Source: Atherix ibis
Lineage: Eukaryota > Arthropoda > Insecta > Diptera > Athericidae
DNA length: 64,000 nucleotides
Assembly (NCBI GenBank): GCA_958298945.1
Contig: OY282608.1
Span: 64,456,951-64,520,950 of the forward strand
Direction: 5' to 3'
Each line of letters begins with the position of its first letter. Positions within the stretch are counted from its first letter, which is position 1. The translations under genes were made by a program, and so were the position numbers. The notes beneath the pieces were generated by a model. The model did no database searches and had not been told where the DNA came from. It saw nothing but the letters and a program-made list of their open reading frames with translations. This document shows positions 1-10,761 of this stretch, in pieces.

Positions 1-3000
1 TTGTTGGTTTGTTGTCTTGTTGGCTTGTTGGTTTGTTGGTTTGTTGGTTTGTTGGTTTGTTGGCTTGGTGGTTTGTTGGTTTGTTGGTTTGTTGGTTTGT
101 TGCCTTGATGGCTTTTTGTTTTGTTGGTTTGTTCGTTTGTTGATTTGTTGGTTTGTTGGTTTGTTGGTTTGTTAGTTTGTTGGTTTGTTGGTTTGTTGGC
201 TTGTTGGTTTGTTGGCTTGTTGGCTTGTTGGTTTGTTGGTTTGTTCGTTTGTTGGTTTGTTGGCTTGTTGGTTTGTTGGTTTGTTGGCTTGTTGGTTTGT
301 TGGTTTGTTGGTTTGTTGGTTTGTTGGTTTGTTGGTTTTTTGGTTTGTTCGTTTGTTGGTTTGTTGGTTTTTTGGTTTGTTGGTTTGTTGGTTTGTTTGT
401 TTCTTGGTTTGTTGATTTGTTGATTTGTTGGTTTGTTGGCTTGTTGGTTTGTTGGTTTGTTGGTTTGTTGGTTTGTTGGCTTGTTGGCTTGTTGGCTTGT
501 TGGTTTGTTGGTTTGTTGGTTTGTTGGTTTGTTGGTTTGTTGGTTTGTTGGTTTGTTGGTTTCTTGGTTTGTTGGTTTGTTGGTTTGTTGGTTTGTTGGT
601 TTGTTCGTTTGTTGGCTTGTTGGTTTGTTGGCTTGTTAGCTTGTTTGTTTGTTAGTTTGTTGGTTTCTTCGTTTGTTGGTTTTTTTGTTTGTTGGTTTGT
701 TCGTTTGTTCGTTTGTTGGTTTGTTGGTTACTTGGTTTGTTGGTTTGTTGGTTTGTTGATTTGTTGGTTTGTTGGTTTGTTGGCTTGTTGGTTTGTTGGT
801 TTGTTGGTTTTTTGGTTTGTTGGTTTGTTGGTTTGTTGGTTTGTTGGTTTGTTGGTTTGTTGGTTTGTTGGTTTGGTGGGTTGTTGGTTTGTTGGTTTGT
901 TGGTTTATTTGTTTGTTGGTTTGTTCGTTTGTTGGCTTGTTGGTTTTTGGCTTGTTGGTTTGTTGGTTTGTTGGTTTGTTCGTTTGTTGGTTTGTTTGTT
1001 TGTTGGTTTGTTCGTTTGTTGGTTTGTTGGTTACTTGGTTTGTTGGTTTGTTGGTTTGTTGGTTTGTTGGTTTGTTGGCTTGTTGGTTTGTTGGTTTGTT
1101 GGTTTTTTGGTTTGTTGCTTTGTTGGTTTGTTTTTTTGTTGGTTTGTAGGGTTGTTGGTTTGTTGGTTTGTTGGTTTATTTATTTGTTGGTTTGTTGGTT
1201 TGTTGGTTTGTTGGCTTGCTGGCTTGTTGGTTTGTTGGTTTGTTGGTTTGTTGGTTTGTTGGTTTGTTGGTTTGTTGGTTTGTTGGTTTGTTGGTTTGTT
1301 GGTTTGTTGGTTTGTTGGTTTGTTGGTTTGTTGGTTTGTTGGTTTGTTAGTTTGTTGGTTTGTTGGTTTATTTGTTTGTTGGTTTGTGTGTTTGTTGGTT
1401 TGTTGGTTTGTTTGTTTGTTTGTTTGTTGGTTTTTTGGTTTGTTCGTTTGTTGGTTTGTTGGTTACTTGGTTTGTTGGTTTGTTGGTTTGTTCGTTTATT
1501 GGTTTGTTGGTTTCTTGGTTTGTTGGTGTGTTGGTTTATTTGTTTGTTAGTTTTTTGGTTTGTTGGTTTTTTGGTTTGTTGGCTTGTTGGCTTGTTGGTT
1601 TGTTGGTTTGTTGATTTGTTGGTTTGTTGGTTTGTTGGCTTGTTGGCTTGTTGGTTTGTTGGTTTGTTGGTTTGTTGGCTTGTTGGCTTGTTGGTTTGTT
1701 GGTTTGTTGGTTTGTTGGTTTGTTGGCTTGATGGTTACATGGTTTGTTGGCTTGTTGGTTTGTTCGTTTGTTGGTTTGTTGGTTTGTTGGCTTGTTGGCT
1801 TGTTTGTTTGTTCGTTTGTTGGCTTGTTGGTTTGTTGGCTTGTTGGTTTGTTGGTTTGCTGGTTTGTTGGTTTGTTGGTTTGTTGGTTTGTTGGCTTGTT
1901 GGCTTGTTGGCTTGTAGGTTTGTTGGTTACTTGGTTTGTTAGCTTGTTGGTTTGTTGGTTTGTTGACTTGTTGGTTTGTTGGTTTGTAGGTTTGTTGGTT
2001 TGTTGTCTTGTTGGCTTGTTGGTTTGTTGGTTTATTGGTTTGTTGGTTTGTTGGTTTGTTGGTTTGTTGGTTTGTTGGCTTGTTGGCTTGTTGGTTTGTT
2101 GGTTTGTTGGCTTGTTGGTTTGTTGGTTTGTTGGTTTGTTGGTTTGTTGGTTTTTTGGTTTGTTCGTTTGTTGGTTTGTTGGTTTGTTGGTTTTTTGCTT
2201 TGTTGGTTTGTTGGTTTGTTGGTTTCTTGGTTTGTTGGTTTGTTGATTTGTTGGTTTGTTGGCTTGTTGGTTTGTTGGTTTGTTGGTTTGTTGGCTTGTT
2301 GGCTTGTTGGTTTGTTCGTTTGTTGGCTTGTTGGTTTGTTGGCTTGTTGGTTTGTTGGTTTGCTGGTTTGTTGGTTTGTTGGTTTGTTGGTATGTTGGCT
2401 TGTTGGCTTGTTGGCTTGTTGGCTTGTAGGTTTGTCGGTTACTTGGTTTGTTGGCTTGTTGGTTTGTTGGTTTGTTGGCTTGTTGTTTTGTTGGTTTGTA
2501 GATTTGTTGGTTTGCTGTCTTGTTGGCTTGTTGGCTTGTTGGTTTGTTGGTTTGTTGGTCTGTTGGTTTGTTGGCTTGGTGGTTTGTTGGTTTGGTGGTT
2601 TGTTGGTTTGTTGCCTTGTTGGCTTCTTGTTTTGTTGGTTTGTTCGTTTGTTGGTTTGTTGGTTTGTTGGTTTGTTGGTTTGTTGGTTTGTTGGTTTGTT
2701 GGTTTTTTGTTTGTTCGTTTGTTGGTTTGTTGGTTTGTTGGTTTTTTGCTTTGTTGGTTTGTTGGTTTCTTGGTTTGTTGGTTTGTTGATTTGTTGGTTT
2801 GTTGGCTTGTTGGTTTGTTGGTTTGTTGGTTTGTTGGCTTGTTGGCTTGTTGGTTTGTTGGTTTGTTGGCTTGCTGGCTTGTTGGTTAGTTAGTTTGTTG
2901 GTTTGTTGGTTTGTTGGTTTGTTGGCTTGTTGGTTTGTTGGTTTGTTGGCTTGTTGGTTTGTTGGTTTGTTGGTTTGTTGGCTTGTTGGCTTGTTGGTTT

Positions 3001-4789
3001 GTTGGTTTGTTGGCTTGTTGGTTAGTTGGTTTGTTGGTTTATTTGCTTGTTGGCTTGTTGCTTTGTTGGTTTGTTGGTTTGTTGGCTTGTTGGCTTGTTG
3101 GTTTGTTGGTTTGTTAGTTTGTTGGCTTGTTGGTTACTTGGTTTGTTGGTTTGTTGGTTTGTTGGCTTGTTGGTTTGTTGGCTTGTTGGTTTGTTGGTTT
3201 GTTGGTTTGTTGGCTTGTTGGCTTGTTGGTTTGTTGGATTGTTGGTTTGTTGGTTTGTTGGCTTGTTGGCTTGTTGGTTTGTTGGTTTGTTGGCTTATTG
3301 GCTTGTTGGTTTGGTTGTTCGTTGGTTTGTTGCCTTGTTGCCTTGTTGGCTTGTTGGTTTGTTGGTTTATTAGTTTGTTGGCTTGTTGGTTACTTGGTTT
3401 GTAGGTTTGTTGGATTTTTCGTTTGTTGGTTTGTTGGTTTGCTGGCTTGTTGGTTTGTTGGATAGTTCGTTTGTTGGTTTGTTAGTTTGTTGGCTTGTTG
3501 GCTTGTTGGTTTATTGGTTTGTTGGCTTGTTGGTTTGTTGGTTTGTTGGTTTGTTCGTTAATTGGTTTGTTGGTTTGTTCGCTTGTTGATTTGTTGGTTT
3601 GTTGGTTTTTTTGTTTGTTGGTTTGTTGGTTTGTTGGTTTATTGGTTTATTTGTTTGTTGGTTTGTTGGTTTGTTGGTTTGTTGGTTTGTTGGTTTGTTG
3701 GCTTGTTGGTTTGTTGGTTTGTTGATTTCTTGGTTTGTTGGTTTGTTGGTTTGTTGGTCTGTTGGTTTGTTGGTTTGTTGGTTTGTTGGTTTGTTGGTTT
3801 GTTGGTTTGTTCGTTTGTTGGCTTGTTGGTTTGTTGGTTTGTTGGTTTGTTGGTTTGTTGGTTTGTTGGCTTGTTGGTTTGTTGGTTTGTTGGTTTTTTG
3901 GTTTGTTGGTTTGTTGGTTTGTTGGTTTGTTGGTTTGTTGGCTTGTTGGTTTGTTGGTTTGTTGGTTTTTTGGTTTGTTGGTTTGCTGGTTTTTGGTTTG
4001 TTGGTTTGTTGGTTTGTTGGTTTGTTGGTTTATTTGTTTGTTGGTTTGTTGGTTTGTAGGTTTGTTGGTTTGTTGGTTTGTTGGTTTGTTGGTCTGTTCG
4101 TTTGTTGGTTTGTTGGTTAATTGGTTTGTTGGTTTGTTGGTTTGTTGGCTTGTTGGTTTGTTGGTTTGTTGGCTTGTTGGCTTGTTGGTTTGTTGGTTTG
4201 TTGGCTTGTTGGTTTGTTGGTTACTTGGTTTGTTGGTTTGTTGGCTTGTTGGTTTGTTGGCTTGTTGGTTTGTTGGTTTGTTGGTTTGTTGGCTTGTTGG
4301 CTTGTTGGTTTGTTGGTTTGTTGGTTTGTTGGTTTGTTGGTTTGTTGGTTTTTTGGTTTGTTGGTTTGTTGGTTTGTTGGCTTGTTGGTTTGTTGGTTTG
4401 TTGGCTTGTTGGCTTGTTGGTTTGTTGGTTTGTTGGCTTGTTGGTTACTTAGTTTGTTGGTTAGTTGGTTTGTTGGCTTGTTGGCTTGTTGGTTTGTTGG
4501 TTAGTTCGTTTGTTGGTTTGTTGGTTTGTTGGTTTGTTGGTTTATTTGTTTGTTGGTTTGTTGGCTTGTTGGTTTGTTGGTTTGTTGGTTTGTTGGCTTG
4601 TTGGTTTGTTGGTTTGTTGGCTTGTTGGCTTGTTGGTTTGTTGGTTTGTTGGCTTGTTGGTTACTTAGTTTGATGGTTTGTTGGCATGTTGGTTTGTTGG
4701 TTTGTTGGTTTATTCGTTTGTTGGTTTGTTGGTTTGTTGGCTTGTTGGCTTGTTGGTTTGTTGGTTTGTTGGATTGTTAGTTTTTTTGT
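1..4789. repeat. Left irregular segment of the array
   Basis: This stretch is the same 8-bp array but lacks most landmarks of the cassettes further right: no ttgaatgg, no CTCAT, no ttcggtgg. It has its own markers instead. The compound ttacttgg or ttacttag appears near 728, 1031, 1465, 1929, 2440, 3133, 3391, 4223, 4445 and 4661. The unit ttgccttg appears near 100, 2611, 3331 and 3339. Phase breaks are frequent. The same two markers return together at 39.3-40.9 kb, so this segment and that one may share an origin. No gene or unique sequence is present. Confidence 0.85.
1914..2950. repeat. Diverged tandem duplication, ~0.51-0.55 kb period
   Basis: Two collinear copies can be followed by landmarks. 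Tgtagg followed by ttacttgg lies at 1914 and 2425. A second tgtagg/tgtaga lies at 1985 and 2497. The ttttttgctttg unit lies at 2191 and 2742. Ttcttgg followed by ttgatttg lies at 2224 and 2767. The offset drifts from 511 to 551 and back to 543, so units were gained and lost after duplication. Point differences are also visible, for example ttgttggttac versus ttgtcggttac. The copies look older than the near-identical duplications elsewhere in the window. Confidence 0.7.
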
Positions 4790-6120
4790 TTGTTGGCTTG
4801 TTGGTTTGTTGGTTTGTTGGCTTGTTGGTTTGTTGGTTTGTTAGTTTGTTGGTATGTTTGTTTGTTGGTTTGTTGGCTTGTTGGCTTGTTGGTTTGTTGG
4901 TTTGTTGGTTTGTTGGTTTTTTGGTTTGTTGGCTTGTTGGCCTGTTGGTTTGTTGATTTGTTGGTTTTTGGTTTGTTGGTTTGTTGGCTTGTTGGCTTGT
5001 TGGTTTGTTGGTTTGTTGGTTTGTTGGTTTGTTGGTTTGTTGGTTTGTTGGTTTGTTGGCTTGTTGGTTTGTTGGTTTGTTAGTTTGTTTGTTTGTTTGT
5101 TGGTTTGTTCGTTTGTTGGTTTGTTGGTTTGTTGGTTTGTTAGTTTGTTGGCTTGTTGGCTTTGTGGTTTGTTGGCTTGTTGGCTTGTTGGTTTGTTGGC
5201 TTGTTGGCTTGTTGGTTTTTTGGTTTGTTGGTTTGTTCGTTTGTTGGTTTTTTGGTTTGTTGGCTTGTTGGTTTGTTGGTTTGTTTGTTTGTTTGTTTGT
5301 TGGTTTGTTGGTTTGTTGGTTTGTTGGTTTGTTGGTTTGTTGGTTTGTTGGTTTGTTGGTTTGTTGGTTTGTTGGTTTGTTGGCTTGTCGGCTTGTCGGC
5401 TTGTTGGTATGTTGGTTTGTTCGTTTGTTGGTTTGTTGGTTTGTTGGTTTGTTGGTTTGTTGGCTTATTGGCTTGTTGGTTTGTTGGTTTGTTGGTTTGT
5501 TGGTTTGTTCGTTTGTTGGCTTGTTGGTTTGTTGGCTTGTTGGCTTGTTGGTTTGTTGGCTTGTTGGTTTGTTGGTTTGTTGGTTTTTTGGTTTGTTGGT
5601 TTGTTGGTTTTTTGGTTTGTTGGTTTGTTGGTTTGTTGGTTTGTTGGTTTATTTGTTTGTTGGTTTGTTGGTTTGTTGGTTTGTTGGCTTGTTGGTTTGT
5701 TGGTTTGTTGGTTCGTTGGTTTGTTGGTTTGTTGGTTTGGTGGTTTGTTGGTTTGTTGGTTTGTTGGTTTATTTGTTTGTTGGTTTGTTGGTTTGTTGGT
5801 TTGTTGGCTTGTTGGCTTGTTGGTTTGTTGGTTTGTTGAATTTTGGTTTGTTGGTTTGTTGGCTTGTTGGTTTGTTGGTTTGTTGGTTTGTTTGTTTGTT
5901 GGTTTGTTCATTTGTTGGTTTGTTGGTTTGTTGGTTTGTTGGCTTGTTGGCTTGTTGGTTTGTTGGCTTGTTGGTTCGTTGGCTTGTTGGCTTGTTGGTT
6001 TGTTGGTTGTTGATTTGTTCGTTTGTTGGTTTGTTGGTTTGTTGGTTTGTTGGCTTGTTGGCTTATTGGTTTGTTGGTTTGTTTGTTTGTTTGTTTGTTG
6101 GTTTGTTGGTTTGTTGGTTT
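4790..6120. repeat. Leader block with ggtatg landmark, copy 1 of 3
   Basis: This block runs from the ttggtatgtttg landmark (ggtatg at 4851) to the first ttgaatgg (gaatgg at 6121), a distance of 1,270 bp. The same order recurs at 10823 to 12221 (1,398 bp) and 58805 to 60027 (1,222 bp). The order is ggtatg, a tttttgg slip, paired TTGTTGGC units, a run of TTGTTTGT, a long plain run, then ttgtttg followed by ttgaatgg. The start-to-start offsets at the left edge are 5,972 bp to copy 2 and 53,954 bp to copy 3. The copies differ mainly by whole 8-bp units. The block immediately precedes a cassette in all three places. Confidence 0.75.
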
Positions 6121-6390
6121 GAATGGTTTGTTGGTTTGTTGGTTTGTTGGTTTGTTGGCTTATTGACTTGTTGGTTTGTTGGTTTGTGCGTTTGTTGGTT
6201 TGTTGGTTTGTTCGTTTGTTGGTTTGTTTGTTTGTTGCTTTGTTCGTTTGTTGGTTCGTTGGTTACTTGGTTTGTTGGTTTTTTGGTTTGTTGGTTTGTT
6301 GGTTTTTTGGTTTGTTGGTTTGTTGGTTTGTTGGTTTGTTGGTTTGTTGGTTTAGTGGTTAATTTGTTTGTTGGTTTGTTGGTTTGTTGG
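5384..6390. repeat. 1,007-bp tandem duplication, copy 1
   Basis: The block opens with two successive ttgtcggc units (gtcgg at 5387) and closes just after ttagtggttaatttg (agtgg at 6354). Every landmark recurs exactly 1,007 bp later: gtcgg, the slip ttgaatttt (5836), ggttgttgattt (6005), ttgaatgg (6121) and agtgg (6354). The period is 125 units plus 7 bp, so it was not made by in-register slippage. The single difference I could find against copy 2 is T at 5841 versus C at 6848. Confidence 0.92.
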
Positions 6391-7397
6391 CTTGTCGGCT
6401 TGTCGGCTTGTTGGTATGTTGGTTTGTTCGTTTGTTGGTTTGTTGGTTTGTTGGTTTGTTGGTTTGTTGGCTTATTGGCTTGTTGGTTTGTTGGTTTGTT
6501 GGTTTGTTGGTTTGTTCGTTTGTTGGCTTGTTGGTTTGTTGGCTTGTTGGCTTGTTGGTTTGTTGGCTTGTTGGTTTGTTGGTTTGTTGGTTTTTTGGTT
6601 TGTTGGTTTGTTGGTTTTTTGGTTTGTTGGTTTGTTGGTTTGTTGGTTTGTTGGTTTATTTGTTTGTTGGTTTGTTGGTTTGTTGGTTTGTTGGCTTGTT
6701 GGTTTGTTGGTTTGTTGGTTCGTTGGTTTGTTGGTTTGTTGGTTTGGTGGTTTGTTGGTTTGTTGGTTTGTTGGTTTATTTGTTTGTTGGTTTGTTGGTT
6801 TGTTGGTTTGTTGGCTTGTTGGCTTGTTGGTTTGTTGGTTTGTTGAACTTTGGTTTGTTGGTTTGTTGGCTTGTTGGTTTGTTGGTTTGTTGGTTTGTTT
6901 GTTTGTTGGTTTGTTCATTTGTTGGTTTGTTGGTTTGTTGGTTTGTTGGCTTGTTGGCTTGTTGGTTTGTTGGCTTGTTGGTTCGTTGGCTTGTTGGCTT
7001 GTTGGTTTGTTGGTTGTTGATTTGTTCGTTTGTTGGTTTGTTGGTTTGTTGGTTTGTTGGCTTGTTGGCTTATTGGTTTGTTGGTTTGTTTGTTTGTTTG
7101 TTTGTTGGTTTGTTGGTTTGTTGGTTTGAATGGTTTGTTGGTTTGTTGGTTTGTTGGTTTGTTGGCTTATTGACTTGTTGGTTTGTTGGTTTGTGCGTTT
7201 GTTGGTTTGTTGGTTTGTTCGTTTGTTGGTTTGTTTGTTTGTTGCTTTGTTCGTTTGTTGGTTCGTTGGTTACTTGGTTTGTTGGTTTTTTGGTTTGTTG
7301 GTTTGTTGGTTTTTTGGTTTGTTGGTTTGTTGGTTTGTTGGTTTGTTGGTTTGTTGGTTTAGTGGTTAATTTGTTTGTTGGTTTGTTGGTTTGTTGG
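6391..7397. repeat. 1,007-bp tandem duplication, copy 2
   Basis: This is the direct, adjacent copy of 5384-6390. Landmarks are gtcgg at 6394, ttgaacttt at 6843, ggttgttga at 7012, ttgaatgg (gaatgg 7128) and agtggttaat at 7361. Conceptual translations of both copies match over two 148-codon stretches on the - strand apart from one residue, which maps to the T5841/C6848 difference. This level of identity in a rapidly changing array points to a very recent event. Confidence 0.92.
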
Positions 7398-8244
7398 TTT
7401 GTTGGTTTGTTGGGTTGTTGGTTTGTTGACTTGTTGGTTTGTTGGTTTGTTGGTTTGTTGGTTTGTTGGTTTGGTGGTTTGTTGGTTTGTTGGTTTGTTG
7501 GTTTATTTGTTTGTTGGTTTGTTGGTTTGTTGGTTTGTTGGCTTGTTGGTTTGTTAGTTTGTTGGTTTGTTGGTTTGTTGCTTTGTTGGTGCGGTGGTTT
7601 GTTGGTTTGTTGGTTCGGTGGTTTGTTGGTTTGTTGGTTTGTAGGTTGATTGGTTTGTTGGTTTGTTGGTTTGTTGGTTTGTTGGTTTGTTGGTTTGTTG
7701 GTTTGTTGGTTTGTTGGTTTTTTGGTTTGCTGGTTTGTTGGTTTGTTGGTTTGTTGGTTTGTTGGCTTGTTGGTTTGTTGGTTTGTTGGTTTCTTGGTTT
7801 GTAGGTTTGTTGGTTTGTTCGTTTGTTGGTTTGTTGGTTTGTTGGTTTGTTGGCTTGTTGGCTTGTTGGTTTTTTGGCTTGTTGGTTTTTTGGTTTGTTG
7901 GTTTGTTGGGTTGTTGGTTTATTTGTTTGTTGGTTTGTTGTTTTGTAGGTTTATTGGTTTGTTAGTTTTTTTGTTTGTTGGTTTGTACGTTTGTTGGTTT
8001 GTTGGTTAATTGGTTTGTTGGTTTGTTGGCTTGTTGCTTTTTTGGTTTGTTGGTTTTTTGGTTTGTTGGTTTGTTGATTTGTTGGTTTGTTGGTTTGTTG
8101 TTTTATTTGTTTGTTGTTTTGTTTGGCTTGTTGGTTTGTTGGTTTGTTGGTTTTTTGGTTTTTTGGTTTGTTGGTTTGTTGGTTTATTCGTTTGGTGGTT
8201 TGTTGGTTTGTTGGCTTGTTGGCTTGTTGGTTTGTTGGTTTGTT

Positions 8245-10640
8245 GGATTGTTAGTTTTTTGGTTTGTTGGTTTGTTGGCTTGTTGGTTTGTTGGTTTGTT
8301 GGCTTGTTGGTTTGTTGGTTTGTTGGTTTGTTGGTTTGTTGGTTTGTTGGTTTGTTGGCTTGTTGGCTTGTTGGTTTGTTGGTTTGTTGGTTTGTTGGTT
8401 TGTTGGCTTGTTGGCTTGTTGATTTGTTGGTTTGTTGGTTGGTTCATTTGTTGGTTTGTTGGTTTGTTGGCTTGTTGGCTTGTTGGCTTGTTGGTTTGTT
8501 GGTTTGTTTGTTTGTTGGTTTGTTGGTTTGTTGGTTTGATGGTTTGTTGGTTTGTTGGTTTGTTGGTTTGTTGGCTTTTTGGCTTGTTGGTTTGTTGGTT
8601 TGTTCGTTTGTTGGTTTGTTGTTTTGTTGGTTTGTTGGTTTGTTGGTTTGTTGGCTTCTTGGTTTGTTGGTTTGTTGGCTTGTTGGTTCGTTGGTTTGTT
8701 AGTTTGTTGGTTTGTTCGTTTGTTGGTTTGTTGGCTTGTTGGCTTGTTGCTTTGTTGGTTTGTTTGTTTGCTCATTTGTTGGTTTGTTTGTTTGTTGGCT
8801 TGTTGGTTTGTTGGTTTGTTGGTTTGTTGGTTTGTTGGTTTGTTGGTTTGTTGGTTTGTTGGTTTGTTGGTTTGTTGGTTTGTTGGTTTATTGATTTGTT
8901 GGCTTGTTGGTTAGTTGGGTTGTTGGTTTGTTGGTTTGTTGGTTTGTTGGTTTGTTGGTTTGTTGGTTTGTTGGTTTGTTGGTTTGTTGGTTTGTTGGTT
9001 TGTTGGTTTGTTGGCTTGTTGGCTTGTTGGTTTGTTGGTTTGTTGGTTTGTTGGTTTGTTGGTTTGTTGGTTTGTTGGTTTCTTGGTTTGTTGGTTTGTT
9101 GGTTTGTTGGCTTGTTGGTTTGTTGGTTTATTGGTTTGTTGGCTTGTTGGTTTGTTGGTTTGTTGGCTTGTTGGCTTGTTGGTTTGTTGGTTTGTTGGTT
9201 TGTTGGTTTGTTGGCTTGTTGGTTTGTTGGTTTGTTGGCTTGTTGGCTTGTTGGTTTGTTGGTTTGTTGGTTTGTTGGCTTGATGGCTTGTTGGTTTGTT
9301 TGTTGGTTTGTTTGGCTTGTTGGTTTGTTGGTTTGTTGGTTTTTTGGTTTCTTGGTTTGTTGGTTTGTTGGTTTGTTGGTTTGTTGGTTTGTTGGCTTGT
9401 TGGTTTATTCGTTTGTTGGTTTGTTGGTTTGTTGGTTTGTTGGTATTGTTGGCTTGTTGGCTTGTTGGTTTGTTGGTTTGTTGGATTGTTAGTTTTTTGC
9501 GTTGTTGGTTTGTTGGCTTGTTGGTTTGTTGGTTTGTTGGTTTGTTGGTTTGTTGGCTTGTTGGCTTGTTGGCTTGTTGGTTTGTTGGTTTGTTGGTTTT
9601 TGGTTTGTTGGTTTGTTGGTTTGTTGGTTTGTTGGTTTGTTGGTTTGTTGGTTTGTTGGTTTGTTGGCTTGTTGGTTTGTTGGTTTGTTGGTTTGTTGGT
9701 TTGTTGGTTTGTTGGTTTGTTGGCTTGTTGGTTTGTTGGCTTGGTGGCTTGTTGGTTTGTTGGTTTGTTGGTTGGTTCGTTTGTTGGTTTGTTGGTTTGT
9801 TGGTTTGTTGGCTTGTTGGCTTGTTGGTTTGTTGGTTTGTTTGTTTGTTGGTTTGTTGGTTTGCTGGTTTGATGGTTTGTTGGTTTGTTGGTTTGTAGGT
9901 TTGTTGGCTTTTTGGCTTGTTGGTTTGTTGGTTTGTTCGTTTGTTGGTTTGTTGTTTTGTTGGTTTGTTGGTTTGTTGGTTTGTTGGCTTGTTGGTTTGT
10001 TGGTTTGTTGGCTTGTTGGTTCGTTGGTTTGTTAGTTTGTTGGTTTGTTGATTTGTTGGTTTGTTGGCTTGTTGGCTTGTTGCTTTGTTGGTTTGTTTGT
10101 TTGCTCATTTGTTGGTTTGTTTGTTTGTTGGTTTGTTGGTTTGTTGGTTTGTTGGTTTGTTGGTTTGTTGGTTTGTTGGTTTGTTGGTTTGTTGGTTTGT
10201 TGGTTTATTGATTTGTTGGCTTGTTGGTTAGTTGGGTTGTTGGTTTGTTGGTTTGTTGGTTTGTTGGTTTGCTGGTTTGTTGGTTTGTTGGTTTGTTGGT
10301 TTGTTGGCTTGTTGGCTTGTTGGTTTGTTGGTTTGTTGGTTTGTTGGTTTGTTGGTTTGTTGGTTTCTTGGTTTGTTGATTTGTTGGCTTGTTGGTTTGT
10401 TGATTTATTGGTTTGTTGGCTTGTTGGTTTGTTGGTTTGTTGGCTTGTTGGCTTGTTGGTTTGTTGGTTTGTTGGTTTGTTGGTTTGTTGGCTTGTTGGT
10501 TTGTTGGTTTGTTGGCTTGTTGGCTTGTTGGTTTGTTGGTTTGTTGGTTTGTTGGCTTGATGGCTTGTTGGTTTGTTTGTTGGTTTGTTTGGCTTGTTGG
10601 TTTGTTGGTTTGTTGGTTTTTTGGTTTGTTGGTTTGTTGG
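8245..10640. repeat. Tandem duplication, ~1.3 kb period, inside the first long HOR interval
   Basis: Landmarks occur twice: CTCAT at 8771 and 10104 (offset 1,333), ggttagttggg at 8909 and 10226 (1,317), cttgatgg at 9279 and 10556 (1,277). The offset falls by 16 and then 40 bp, both multiples of 8, so copies lost or gained whole units after duplication. Between the copies lies ttggtattgttgg (near 9441), which breaks phase and marks the junction region together with ggattgttag then ttttttgcg near 9482-9499. Confidence 0.8.
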
Positions 10641-10761
10641 TTTGTTGGTTTGTTGGTTTGTTGGTTTGTTGGCTTGTTGGTTTATTCGTTTGTTGGTTTG
10701 TTGGTTTGTTGGTTTGTTGGCTTGTTGACTTGTTGGTTTGTTGGATTATTAGTTTTTTGGT

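Noticed and set aside
4981..6846. 621-codon + strand open frame
   Set aside because: Runs across the boundary of the 1,007-bp tandem pair and is overlapped by open frames in other phases. Array sequence only.
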